Origin: JBBQSU01 sp038234815
Lineage (GTDB): Bacteria; Planctomycetota; Phycisphaerae; Tepidisphaerales; Tepidisphaeraceae
DNA length: 35,407 nt
NCBI GenBank assembly: GCA_038234815.1
Contig: JBBQSU010000017.1
Span: forward strand, 1 to 35,407
Direction of reading: 5' to 3'
This document shows, piece by piece, positions 15,483 through 24,093 of this stretch (position 1 is the first letter of the stretch; each line of letters begins with the position of its first letter). Position numbers and translations under genes: made by a program. Under the pieces are notes generated by a model that worked only from the letters and a program-made list of their open reading frames with translations, did not search any database and was not told the DNA's origin.

Positions 15483-16100
15483 TTATCGGGACGCCAGGCG
15501 GGCGGTGATTCCGCGGGCCAGGTCCTTTTCCAGGGCATGATCGCGCCCGACGGCGTACCAGTAGTCCTGTGGAATCCCCTGGCCGGCGTCGCTTGCGCGG
15601 TCGCCGATCACGCGCGTTCCGCCCAGCGCGCGGGTGTATTCGGCCGCGGACGGAATTTCCTTCTCCGCAACGGCTTGCTGTTCGATAACCACTTTCGGCC
15701 GAACGATAAATCCGTGCCCCTCGCTACGGGCGATCTCAAACCGCAAGGTCCGGCGCTGCGTGGCCAGCGAGCTGCGCAGCACATCGCTCGGCGAAACGAC
15801 ATCGGTTCGCCAGAGTTCAAAAAACTGCTTGGAGATCATCGCTTCGGTGGTGAGCAGGCCGGAGCGTTGATCTTCGCGGTCGATTTTGAAAAAGCGATCA
15901 CGGGCGGCGCTTTCACAGGCGGCCCAAAGCCGGAAGAAATCGGGGTCAGAGGCCCCGGCAACGGCCGGCCGGGCGAGCCAATAGGCGATATTCGCCTGGG
16001 CCGGGTCCACCTGCGTAACGGGCACGGCCGATTCGCGGTTCGGGCCGACGCAGCCGGCCAGCAAAAGCAGCAGCACGCCGATCGATGGCTGGCGCTTCAT
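15483..16100 (-). CDS. Putative lipoprotein, 205 aa
   Basis: The N-terminus is MKRQPSIGVLLLLLAGC, a signal peptide with lipobox LAGC, so the mature protein would begin at a lipid-modified Cys17 and be tethered to a membrane in the envelope. The mature part is soluble and charged, with no domain I recognise. The ATG overlaps the stop of pyk in an ATGA (16097-16100), so its translation is probably coupled to pyruvate kinase. This start is preferred to an upstream in-frame one because it gives the lipobox. Pairing of a glycolytic enzyme with an envelope lipoprotein is odd. It is convergent with the small membrane protein on its left. Confidence 0.8.
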   Translation of the reverse strand: MKRQPSIGVLLLLLAGCVGPNRESAVPVTQVDPAQANIAYWLARPAVAGASDPDFFRLWAACESAARDRFFKIDREDQRSGLLTTEAMISKQFFELWRTDVVSPSDVLRSSLATQRRTLRFEIARSEGHGFIVRPKVVIEQQAVAEKEIPSAAEYTRALGGTRVIGDRASDAGQGIPQDYWYAVGRDHALEKDLARGITARLASR

Positions 16101-17587
16101 TCTCGCTCCGATTTTATTAATTGCCGCAGGATGTGGGGATTGGGCACCGGTGTCCATTTTTGGCCCACCGTGTGCAGCACCAGGCCGTTCATGGTGCCCG
16201 GCGTACCTGGTGACCATCCTGCCACCACCAGGATGCGATCGTTTAGCGCCGCCAGTTTCATGGTCAGCACCATCTCATCCACCTGGTCGATCAGAACGGT
16301 CAGATCGTTCGCGGCCAGCATCTCACGCGGAATCACGCCGAACTGGATCGCCATTCGCCGGAGGATGCGATGATCGTTGGACATGGCGATGATCGGCACG
16401 GAAAACCGGTGCTTGGAAAAAACCCTGGCGGTCTGGCCGGTGGTGGTCCAGACGACGACCAATTTGGCGTCGATGTCGTGGGCGATTCGCCAGGCCCCCC
16501 GGGCCATCGCCGCGGTGGCCGCAGCGCTATTCACCACCGGCGGGGCAGTGGGGGCCAGCGTTTTCACCTGGTATTCCTCGGTCACTTCCGCCACATGCGC
16601 CATCACATGCACCGTTTCCACCGGGTGCTTGCCGACCGACGTTTCGCCACTCAGCATGATCGCGTCCGTGCCGTCGATAATGGCGTTGGCGACGTCACTG
16701 ACTTCTGCCCGCGTCGGCGTCGAGTTTTCCACCATGCTTTGCAACATCTGCGTCGCCACGATCACCGGCTTGCCGGCAAACTGGCACCTGCGGATCAGGT
16801 CCTTCTGGATGATCGGCACCATCGCCAAGTCCATCTCCACGCCCAAATCCCCCCGGGCCACCATCAGCCCGTCCGACACCTCGATAATGGCGTCGATCTG
16901 GTTGAGCGCTTCGCTCTTTTCGATCTTGGCAATCAGGTTGATGTCACTGACTTTGCTCTTCAGATAGTCGCGCAGCTCGGTCAGGTCCTCAGGTCTGCGG
17001 ACGAACGACAGGCCGAGATAATCCAAGCCGTTGTCGATCGCCCAATCGACGCATTCCCAGTCCCGTTCGGTGATCGATGGAACGGTGATTTTGGAATTGG
17101 GAAGATTGATGCCCTTGGAACTTTTGAGGATTCCCCCTGCGGTGCAGGCCAATACCAGCTCATCGGCGTGCTTGTCGGTGCAGACGAAACGTAGCAGGCC
17201 GTCTTCGATCAGCACGCGATGCCCGACTTCCACCTCGTCCACCAGTTGCGGCAATGTGGAACTGACTCTGCCGTCGCTGCCGACGATCTCGCGCCGCAGC
17301 AGGATGAGCGATTGGCCCGTTTCGATGGGCATCCCGCCGGTGCCGCTCATGTCCTCGACTTTTCCCAGCCGGATTTTGGGTCCGCAGAGGTCGCCAAGAA
17401 TGGCCACGGGCTTGCCCGCGCGCATGATGGCCTCGCGGGCGTTGCGCAGCAATTGGAGGGTGCCGTCGAGCGTGCCGTGAGAAAAATTAAGCCTGCAGAC
17501 ATCGACGCCGGCGGCAAACATGCGTACGAGCACATCGGGGCTGGAGCAGGCCGGACCAAGGGTGGCGACGATTTTTGTACGGATCAT
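16097..17587 (-). CDS. pyk: Pyruvate kinase
   Basis: A 496-residue enzyme for the last step of glycolysis: phosphoenolpyruvate plus ADP to pyruvate plus ATP in the cytoplasm. The N-terminus MIRTKIVATLGPACSS and the LNFSHG segment are typical. The catalytic signature is INLIAKIEKSEAL with the general-acid Lys, followed by DGLMVARGDLGVE (Mg2+ and phosphate binding), then the conserved NAIIDGTDAIMLSGETS. The C-terminal allosteric domain is present and length is normal. It is followed by a coupled lipoprotein gene. The RraA-like gene of the uronate operon lies 159 bases upstream on the same strand, so pyk may lie at the end of that transcript; no terminator was seen in the gap. Confidence 0.96.
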   Translation of the reverse strand: MIRTKIVATLGPACSSPDVLVRMFAAGVDVCRLNFSHGTLDGTLQLLRNAREAIMRAGKPVAILGDLCGPKIRLGKVEDMSGTGGMPIETGQSLILLRREIVGSDGRVSSTLPQLVDEVEVGHRVLIEDGLLRFVCTDKHADELVLACTAGGILKSSKGINLPNSKITVPSITERDWECVDWAIDNGLDYLGLSFVRRPEDLTELRDYLKSKVSDINLIAKIEKSEALNQIDAIIEVSDGLMVARGDLGVEMDLAMVPIIQKDLIRRCQFAGKPVIVATQMLQSMVENSTPTRAEVSDVANAIIDGTDAIMLSGETSVGKHPVETVHVMAHVAEVTEEYQVKTLAPTAPPVVNSAAATAAMARGAWRIAHDIDAKLVVVWTTTGQTARVFSKHRFSVPIIAMSNDHRILRRMAIQFGVIPREMLAANDLTVLIDQVDEMVLTMKLAALNDRILVVAGWSPGTPGTMNGLVLHTVGQKWTPVPNPHILRQLIKSERE

Positions 17588-17746
17588 AAGGCGCGACTTT
17601 CACAAATTGTCCGGCGGTGGATGCCAAAGTCGCATCATACGACTGTTTTATTTGAAAGGAAGCCGCATCTTGCCAAGGAATGGACCGGTCGCAGGGCTGA
17701 ACACGCCTGGCCCGTCAACCCAAGTGTCGGTACCGATCCCAATGGT

Positions 17747-18466
17747 TCAAAAATACCCCCCGCGGTCGTGGATGGCCTCGGCGCTCAGGCCGGCATCCAC
17801 CCATTCCTTGATCTCTCCCTCGTTGCGCTCGATGCCTTCGGCGCGCTCGAGCACGCCGACGGCCATCTTTCGCGGGATGACCAGCGCGCCGTCGATGTCG
17901 GCCATGATGATGTCGCCGGGCTTGATGATGACTTCCCCGACAAAGATCGGCACCTGATAGCCGACCATTTTGGTGTGGGACAACGCGCCGCTGCTCGTGC
18001 GATAGCGATACCAGATGGGGAGCTTCTGTTCGAGGATGTCTTTGGTGTCACGGATGCCGCCGTCGATGATGGCCCCGCGGCAGCCGCGCTTGAGGGCCGC
18101 GCGGGTCATCACTCCGCCCCAATGGCTGGCCTGATCGTCGCCGTTGGCGTTCCAGACGATCACATGCCCGGGCTTGATCTCGTCGAGCATTTTCACACGC
18201 ATTTCCAGTTCGCCGCTCATGGTCGGGTCTTTGACGGCCTTAACGGTGAAGGCAACGCCGCAGACCACCATGTCGTCGCGCAGGGGCATGATCGTCGACG
18301 GAAGTGCCTGATTCGGCAGGCACAACTCCCGCAGGACATCATTAACCGCGCCGGTATAAAGGCGCTCATACCGGCGGCACAATTCCTCCTCGGGAATCGA
18401 AAACTTCACGTCGTCGATCGTCTCGCGGATGGCCTTGAGTTTGTCAGTGTTCATTTTGCTGCTCAT
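17747..18466 (-). CDS. RraA-like / HMG-CHA aldolase-family protein
   Basis: A 239-residue protein of the RraA superfamily, which includes the class II pyruvate aldolases for 4-hydroxy-4-methyl-2-oxoglutarate and the RNase E inhibitor RraA. It carries the aldolase-type motif: WGGVMTRAALKRG followed by GAIIDGGIRDT, with Asp135 and the Arg139-Asp140 pair at the positions that bind metal and substrate in the aldolases. An enzymatic rather than RNase-regulating role is therefore favoured. It is the last gene of the uronate operon, 10 bases after the GH115 gene, with AAGGAA before its ATG. Inference: cleavage of KDG or a similar 2-keto acid to pyruvate. Decarboxylase or dehydratase activity are alternatives. 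Confidence 0.85.
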   Translation of the reverse strand: MSSKMNTDKLKAIRETIDDVKFSIPEEELCRRYERLYTGAVNDVLRELCLPNQALPSTIMPLRDDMVVCGVAFTVKAVKDPTMSGELEMRVKMLDEIKPGHVIVWNANGDDQASHWGGVMTRAALKRGCRGAIIDGGIRDTKDILEQKLPIWYRYRTSSGALSHTKMVGYQVPIFVGEVIIKPGDIIMADIDGALVIPRKMAVGVLERAEGIERNEGEIKEWVDAGLSAEAIHDRGGYF

Positions 18467-18476
18467 AAGTATTCCT

Positions 18477-20384
18477 TCAGGTTGAGGCCGTTTCGGCCAA
18501 GGTTTTGAGTTCCTGTAATAGGCGAGGGAGATTCATCTTGCGATCGCCGCGATACCAGTTCTTCCAGCGCCCGCGAGCGGCGTCATTGCGATCGTGCAAG
18601 ACGCCCGCAATGGCGGCAGCGGCAGCGGCGACGCCCGCGCGATTATCAAGGGAGGCGATCAGTTCCGCGGCGCATTGATAGAGTCCGGCCATGATGCGCG
18701 ACTGGACACGCAGATTTGCGTCGTAGAAGGTTCGCTGGCACTCGTGCAGTTTGCAGAGGCGCTGGCAAGCATCGTCGGCGATCTTAACGAACTCCGCGCT
18801 CGATCTGCGGAGCGCCAGTGCGCAGTCCGACAGATCGTCGCAGCCGTCCAGCATCAGGGATTCGGCGTAAACGCAGTTCGGATCGCGTAACTTACGCATC
18901 AGTTGATTGATGAGTTGCCGCGACTCACCATCGCTGAGCGTTCGATGGTCCAGATCGCGAGTGATGACCACCGAATGGTGGATGCCGAGTTTGAACTTCA
19001 GTATCGCGCCGAAATACCGCCCGTACAGATCGTGCAATGCCGGATCAACATGGGTAGTCCAGAACGCCTGGGGATTCCAAGTCAGGCCTTGTTGCACGAT
19101 TTCCATCAACGCCGATAACCCGACGACCATCTCCCGGACGCTGGAAACGTTGACAATCGTGTAAGCGGTATCTCCTTTGCGAATCAGGTTCCCATAGACG
19201 GCATGGATTTTCTCCGGACATACACCTTGCGCCAGATGCGGCCCGGAGCCCCAGTAGGCCAAGTGATAATATGAACCGTACTGCCGTCCCGGGAGGCGCA
19301 GGGTCTTGTAAAAATCTTCCTGCATTGTCTGCGAAGCCCCGCGATCGCAGAAGACTGCAATTACCGACTCTGGCAATTGCAGCGATCCGTCCGCCATCAT
19401 CTGCGAGCCTTCGTCCCATAGCGTCATCGTGGCTGGCGGGTGCGGTCGCGGGTCCACCTCACGGACGATATCCCATTGGTCCTGAAGCGCCTGTGAAATG
19501 AACCGCGGGGCCTGTTCGGGCGTGATCGACGGATCGTGATGCCAGACCGGACGGTCGCCGCGGCCGCGCAGCCCAAGCTGCCAGATCACCTGCGTCCCGG
19601 CGACCCGCGCCCATTCGCGGGCATAAACGCGCCAGGTCTCACGCACGCGGTCAGGATCGGCACCAAATGCAAATTTCGACGGCTCCCCTCGGCGCTTCCA
19701 GTATGTCTCAAATGAAAACAGGCTGACCCCCATCGGCTCGATGTGGTGCTGCGACACATACAGCCCGCGCGCCACCGATTGTTCGATCAAATTACGCTCG
19801 GCTGGTTCAAGTATATTGACGAATGATGCCGGGATGACCAGATTGCCGCCCGATCGGAGGAGTGCCTCGAGGACGCGTTCGATCGCATCGGGATGAACAA
19901 CCGTCTGATAGTGGGGGTAGTCCAATTCCCGGGGGAGACCGCCATCCAACCAGCCGGTCAACAAGTCCTCGTCGTTGACGAACCATCCTCGATAACGAAA
20001 CGCCGCCGGACGGCTCTGAATAACCTGTGGTTCAAGCTCGATCACCTCGCGCGGTGCCGGCTCCAGTTCCTTCCAGAACCAGAAGGGATCCACGCCCAGG
20101 AATTGCTCGCTGATGGCATAAAGGCCATAAATGAGACCCAGCGTGTCGGCCCCGACAATACGCACCTGACTCGGCGTGACGCAGATGCTCCAGGCTTCGG
20201 GTGTTGAATCGTTTGGTTCAATGATGCCGACGATGGGCGCGTCTTCACGATGCGTCAAAATCGCCGGCGTGCCGCAGACGCGTCCGACATCCAAGGCCAA
20301 GTCGCGGCCGGCCAGCAATACGGCCAGCGGGGCACGAGGCAAGCCGATCGAAGTTCCGGGGTTGATCCTGAATAGCTGGGTCAT
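18477..20384 (-). CDS. GH115-like alpha-glucuronidase
   Basis: A 635-residue glycoside hydrolase. The N-terminal domain ends with IYGLYAISEQFLGVDPFWFW, the GH115 pattern (I-x-G-x-Y-x-x-S-E, then PWYWW). This leads into the barrel start YRGWFVNDEDLL, equivalent to the RGIFINDED motif of GH115. GH115 enzymes remove 1,2-linked (4-O-methyl)glucuronic acid from internal and terminal xylose of xylan. It is short for the family (often 800 or more residues) and seems to lack the C-terminal accessory domain. No signal peptide is visible, which points to a cytoplasmic site. I prefer 20384 to the in-frame ATG at 20441, which would overlap uxuB by 32 bases. Catalytic residues could not be placed. Confidence 0.75.
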   Translation of the reverse strand: MTQLFRINPGTSIGLPRAPLAVLLAGRDLALDVGRVCGTPAILTHREDAPIVGIIEPNDSTPEAWSICVTPSQVRIVGADTLGLIYGLYAISEQFLGVDPFWFWKELEPAPREVIELEPQVIQSRPAAFRYRGWFVNDEDLLTGWLDGGLPRELDYPHYQTVVHPDAIERVLEALLRSGGNLVIPASFVNILEPAERNLIEQSVARGLYVSQHHIEPMGVSLFSFETYWKRRGEPSKFAFGADPDRVRETWRVYAREWARVAGTQVIWQLGLRGRGDRPVWHHDPSITPEQAPRFISQALQDQWDIVREVDPRPHPPATMTLWDEGSQMMADGSLQLPESVIAVFCDRGASQTMQEDFYKTLRLPGRQYGSYYHLAYWGSGPHLAQGVCPEKIHAVYGNLIRKGDTAYTIVNVSSVREMVVGLSALMEIVQQGLTWNPQAFWTTHVDPALHDLYGRYFGAILKFKLGIHHSVVITRDLDHRTLSDGESRQLINQLMRKLRDPNCVYAESLMLDGCDDLSDCALALRRSSAEFVKIADDACQRLCKLHECQRTFYDANLRVQSRIMAGLYQCAAELIASLDNRAGVAAAAAAIAGVLHDRNDAARGRWKNWYRGDRKMNLPRLLQELKTLAETAST

Positions 20385-20409
20385 GGTTTCCCTATCACCA
20401 GTTGGCCGA

Positions 20410-21261
20410 TCAAACGCCGGAACTGGCCGTGAATCCGCCATCCACCGGGACGGTAATGCCGGTCACGAACGCCGCCTGATCACTATTAAGCAGCCAGCGG
20501 ACGCAGCCGAGAAGGTCGGGGGCTTCACCGAAGCGATTAAGCGGGGTGTGGTGCATCACGGTTTGTCCCCGCGGTGTCAGTCCCCCGGCTTCGGTCATAA
20601 GGATTTTGCGGCTTCGGTCGTTGACGAAGAAGCCCGGGGCGACGCCGTTAACACGGATGCCTGCCGGCGCCAGGTAGCAGGCCAGCCACTGGGTGAAGTT
20701 GGCCAGCGCGGCCTTGGCCATGGCGTAGGCGGCGTTACGCGAGAGCGGGCGGTAGGTGTTCATCGAGGTGAAATTGAGGATCGAACCGCCGCCATTCATG
20801 GCCATGTCGCGGGCGAAAATCTGCGAGGGCAATACCGTTCCCATGGTGTTGATCTGCACGACGTTCTGAAACGAGGGCAAGTCGAGATTGAAGAACCCCC
20901 GGACGGGCGCGCTGGCATCCAGCGAGAGTTCATCGGGACTGAACTGGTTGAGCGTGGTTTGGGCCTTGGCGTTATTCCCGCCGGCCCCGTTTATGAGAAT
21001 CTGACAGGCTCCAAGCTCACGCGTGATCGCCTCTCGTGCCGATTGGAGCTGGGCCGGATCTGTGACATCCGCCGGCGCAACCAGGGCGATTCCGCCGGCG
21101 CGGCGAATTTCCGATGCGACGGCTTCGAGTGTGGCGCGCGTGCGGCCGATCAGCGCCACCTTGGCGCCGACTCCGGCCAGGTCTTTGGCAATCACCGAAC
21201 AGAGCAATCCCCCGCCGCCGGTGATGACGATCACTTTGTCTTGAAAGAATGAATTTGACAT
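20410..21261 (-). CDS. uxuB: SDR-family D-mannonate oxidoreductase / fructuronate reductase
   Basis: A 283-residue short-chain dehydrogenase that would reduce D-fructuronate to D-mannonate with NAD(P)H. Visible features: nucleotide-binding glycine loop VITGGGGLLCS (residues 13-23), the NGAGGNN strand, catalytic Ser166, Tyr179 and Lys183 (YAMAK), and the terminal VPVDGGF. This is the Bacillus YjmF/UxuB-type SDR, unrelated in fold to the long-chain E. coli UxuB. The assignment rests on context between uxaC (12 bases upstream) and the GH115 gene in a locus that also has uxuA, and on the GGGG loop and large insertion around residues 95-130. A general SDR is the fallback. Confidence 0.87.
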   Translation of the reverse strand: MSNSFFQDKVIVITGGGGLLCSVIAKDLAGVGAKVALIGRTRATLEAVASEIRRAGGIALVAPADVTDPAQLQSAREAITRELGACQILINGAGGNNAKAQTTLNQFSPDELSLDASAPVRGFFNLDLPSFQNVVQINTMGTVLPSQIFARDMAMNGGGSILNFTSMNTYRPLSRNAAYAMAKAALANFTQWLACYLAPAGIRVNGVAPGFFVNDRSRKILMTEAGGLTPRGQTVMHHTPLNRFGEAPDLLGCVRWLLNSDQAAFVTGITVPVDGGFTASSGV

Positions 21262-21273
21262 GTCGGATGTTCC

Positions 21274-22644
21274 CTAAAGAAATCGCTCGCGGGCATTGTT
21301 GAAGCAAATTTTCGTGACCAGCAGATCGAGAGATTCGCGGTCGTCGGGCACGAGTTTGGCCGAGACCATCTCGCCGAGGTAGTTGCAGAAAATCCTTCGG
21401 AAATACTCATGGCGTACCATCGACAGCAGGCTGCGTGAATCGGTGGTCATGCCGATAAAGGTGCTGAGAAGGCCGTAGTGAGCGACCGATTGCAAGTGTT
21501 GGACGATGCCCATCCCGTGGTCGTTGTACCACCAGGCCGGGCCGAACTGGATTTTCCCCGCGACGCCGTCTTCGGCGAACGAGCCGGTGAGAATGGCGAT
21601 GGCGGCGTAGTCGGTCGGGTTAAGCGGATACAAAATAACTCGTGGAAGTGCAGCGGATTTTTCGAGGTCGTCAAGCAGGGCGCAGAGGCTGGGGATGTCG
21701 CAAGGTCCGGCGGCTGCGCCATATCCGCCCGCGGGACCGGCCAGACCGCGCAGGCGACTGCTGGTCCGCCGCTGGGCGCCGATGTGCAATTGCAGCGTCC
21801 AGCTCCGTCGGGCGTATTCCCCTCCCAACCAGCGTAATAGACCAGACTTCAGTCGCACGATCTGTGTCGCGTCTAGTTGCGCGCGGCGGTCAAACAGGCC
21901 CGGCAGCTCGTCATCGCTTGCAGGCAAATATTTGAAATCATCCAGCGCATGATCGGCCAGCCGGCAGCCGAGTGCTACGAAGGCATCGAGGCGCTTTCGT
22001 ACTGCCGCAGCAAAATCATCGAAACAATTGATGCCCGGGCCGAGCTTTCCCAGCCAAGCGTCATAGGCGGGCGAATCGATTGCCAGTACGTCGTCGGCGC
22101 GCAGCGACGGCAGCACCCGCGTGCCCTGCGACGAGCCGGCCAGCTTCTGATGATGCGACAGGTCGTCCAGAAGCAAATCCGAAGTGCAGAGCAGCGAGAC
22201 ATTCATCCGCGAGACGAGCGACCGGGCCGAATGTGTTGGCTGCTGAAGCTGCGCGTTCATCTGCGACCAAATGCGGCCGGCGGATTTGGGCGAGAGGGGT
22301 TCATCGATGCCGAAGTACCTCGCCAGTTCAAGTGCGGTCCAGTGATACAGGGGATTGCCAATCGTCCCGGGCACGGCGGCGGCCCAGCGATCAAACTTCG
22401 CGCGCGCCGTCGCCGGTCCGGTGATTTCGGCCTCGGGCACCCCCAGCAGGCGCATCGCCCGATGTTTATACGGATCGCTGGCGATCCAGATCGCGGTCGC
22501 GTCGGCGAAGCGTCGGTCCTCCGCCAGGTCTTGCGCCGAAAGATGGCAGTGGTAATCGATGATGGGCAGCCTCGCGGCGACGTCGTGATAGAGCCGCCGG
22601 GCGGTTTCGTTCTGAAGCAGAAAATCATCGTGGATCAGGGGCAT
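21274..22644 (-). CDS. uxaC: Glucuronate isomerase
   Basis: A 456-residue amidohydrolase-fold enzyme that isomerises D-glucuronate to D-fructuronate (and galacturonate to tagaturonate), the entry step of uronate catabolism in the cytoplasm. The N-terminus has the conserved PIIDYHCHLS with His32 and His34 as metal ligands; the SDPYKHRAMRLLGV, NPLYHWTALEL and TDSRSLLSMVRHEYFRR stretches are all UxaC hallmarks. Length is close to the E. coli enzyme (470). It follows the GH39-like gene by 3 bases and precedes uxuB by 12, so it is in the middle of the operon. Confidence 0.95.
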   Translation of the reverse strand: MPLIHDDFLLQNETARRLYHDVAARLPIIDYHCHLSAQDLAEDRRFADATAIWIASDPYKHRAMRLLGVPEAEITGPATARAKFDRWAAAVPGTIGNPLYHWTALELARYFGIDEPLSPKSAGRIWSQMNAQLQQPTHSARSLVSRMNVSLLCTSDLLLDDLSHHQKLAGSSQGTRVLPSLRADDVLAIDSPAYDAWLGKLGPGINCFDDFAAAVRKRLDAFVALGCRLADHALDDFKYLPASDDELPGLFDRRAQLDATQIVRLKSGLLRWLGGEYARRSWTLQLHIGAQRRTSSRLRGLAGPAGGYGAAAGPCDIPSLCALLDDLEKSAALPRVILYPLNPTDYAAIAILTGSFAEDGVAGKIQFGPAWWYNDHGMGIVQHLQSVAHYGLLSTFIGMTTDSRSLLSMVRHEYFRRIFCNYLGEMVSAKLVPDDRESLDLLVTKICFNNARERFL

Positions 22645-22647
22645 GGT

Positions 22648-24048
22648 TCAGGTTTCCAATTCGCGCAAGGGAAGGATTGAGCGCTCGGCCAGTGCCAGTG
22701 GGACATCGGCGCAGGGAAGGATCGACCAGGCCAGGTCGTCAGCTGCGGCGATTTCGGCGGGCACGTCAAAGACAACGCCCGAAAGAAAATCGACCAGGAC
22801 CGGCTGGCGAAATTTCAGTGGTTTGAGGCCGACATTGCCCAGCGCCGGGGTGGTGAGCGCCGGCGGATTGGCAGCGTCCCACCAGCCGATGAGGGCGGGG
22901 GAATCGTCGATGGTCCAGCAATGGGCGGCAGTCAATCCGCCGGAGCGCGTGTCGAGCTGCGGAAGTTCCCGCAGCGGGAACCGATTATCGAAAACGCTGA
23001 AGAGATGTTGAGCCGCGAAGTATGCGGGCTTGCGATAAGCGACGGTGAGATCGGGCCGGATGCGCAGCAGCCCTTTGCTGTTGTAGCCGGCGAAGAGTGC
23101 GCCGTCGCGCTTGGCATAGTACATGTCGGCAAGCTGGAAAAGGTTCATGGCGATTCCGCGGGCGTGATGGGCCAGCAGCCGGCGCACATCCCAGGCCGCT
23201 TGCTTGCGTTCACTCCAATCGAAATTGCCCATAGCCATAAAGCGATTGCAATCGGACGGCGCGCCGGTTTCGCCTTGGCGCAGCACGGCGCCCGGCGCGT
23301 ATCGCCGGGCCAGTCGGGCGAGGTCTTCGGCCCCGCCGAAGGCGTGATCGGGATTGTGCGGATAGAAATGAAAGCAAACATCGTCGATGAGATTGCCCGC
23401 GCCGATTTCGGCCAGCCGACGAAAAAACCGGCGCGGATACGGGCCGTCATTGTGTCCGATTACCAAGCCGACGATGCGCGCATTCGGCTGCTTGGCGCGG
23501 ATGATCCGGGCCGTGCGGGCGTGAAAATCCGCGAAAGCCTCCGGCTCGACCGCGGGCTTGCCGTTGTGCTGATTGCTCGATTCGTTCCAGATTTCCCATG
23601 TGGTCACGCGATCGATATAGCGATCAACCATCGTGCTCACCCAGCGGTCCCACGCGGCCAGAGCCTCGGGCGAGGTGGGGATGCCTTCGGAAAGGCCGAT
23701 GCCTCCGCCGCCCGAATAGGCCGGGTTGCCGTATGATGTTTGCAGCCACGGTTTGACGCCCTGACTGATGCAGCCGTCGATCACGCGATCCAGCCATTGC
23801 CATTGATAATCTTGACCTTTGATCGGCTCGCAGCGTGCCCAGCCGGCTTGCAGGCGGGCTTGTGTCGCGCCCAGTTCGCCGAGATGCACGCCGGTCTGAT
23901 CGAAATCGACGTAGCCACGATCGATCGTTTCGCAGCCGATGCTCCACGGCGAAGTGCCGATTTCACGCGCGGTGCGCGGCCGCAATCGTGCCGCCGGCTT
24001 GTAGCCGAGTGACGACAGAAGCGGGACCAAATCTCCGATGGGTTGCAT
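22648..24048 (-). CDS. Clan GH-A glycoside hydrolase, GH39-like (beta-xylosidase type)
   Basis: A 466-residue TIM-barrel hydrolase. The acid/base Glu156 sits in TTWEIWNESS, the clan A strand-4 motif, and the likely nucleophile is Glu260 in LRQGETGAPS on strand 7. The layout resembles GH39 beta-xylosidases: the N-terminal WSIGCET entry, TQARLQAGWARCEP, then a C-terminal beta domain (about 370-466). In a glucuronate locus the natural role is trimming xylosyl residues from glucuronoxylan oligomers. No signal peptide is visible. It is 45 bases after uxuA and 3 bases before uxaC. Other clan A families with the same motifs (GH30, GH51, GH5) remain possible. Confidence 0.75.
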   Translation of the reverse strand: MQPIGDLVPLLSSLGYKPAARLRPRTAREIGTSPWSIGCETIDRGYVDFDQTGVHLGELGATQARLQAGWARCEPIKGQDYQWQWLDRVIDGCISQGVKPWLQTSYGNPAYSGGGGIGLSEGIPTSPEALAAWDRWVSTMVDRYIDRVTTWEIWNESSNQHNGKPAVEPEAFADFHARTARIIRAKQPNARIVGLVIGHNDGPYPRRFFRRLAEIGAGNLIDDVCFHFYPHNPDHAFGGAEDLARLARRYAPGAVLRQGETGAPSDCNRFMAMGNFDWSERKQAAWDVRRLLAHHARGIAMNLFQLADMYYAKRDGALFAGYNSKGLLRIRPDLTVAYRKPAYFAAQHLFSVFDNRFPLRELPQLDTRSGGLTAAHCWTIDDSPALIGWWDAANPPALTTPALGNVGLKPLKFRQPVLVDFLSGVVFDVPAEIAAADDLAWSILPCADVPLALAERSILPLRELET

Positions 24049-24093
24049 AACTTAACTCCTCAAGTGGTTTGAACGTCAGGTGCACTCCGGTTT

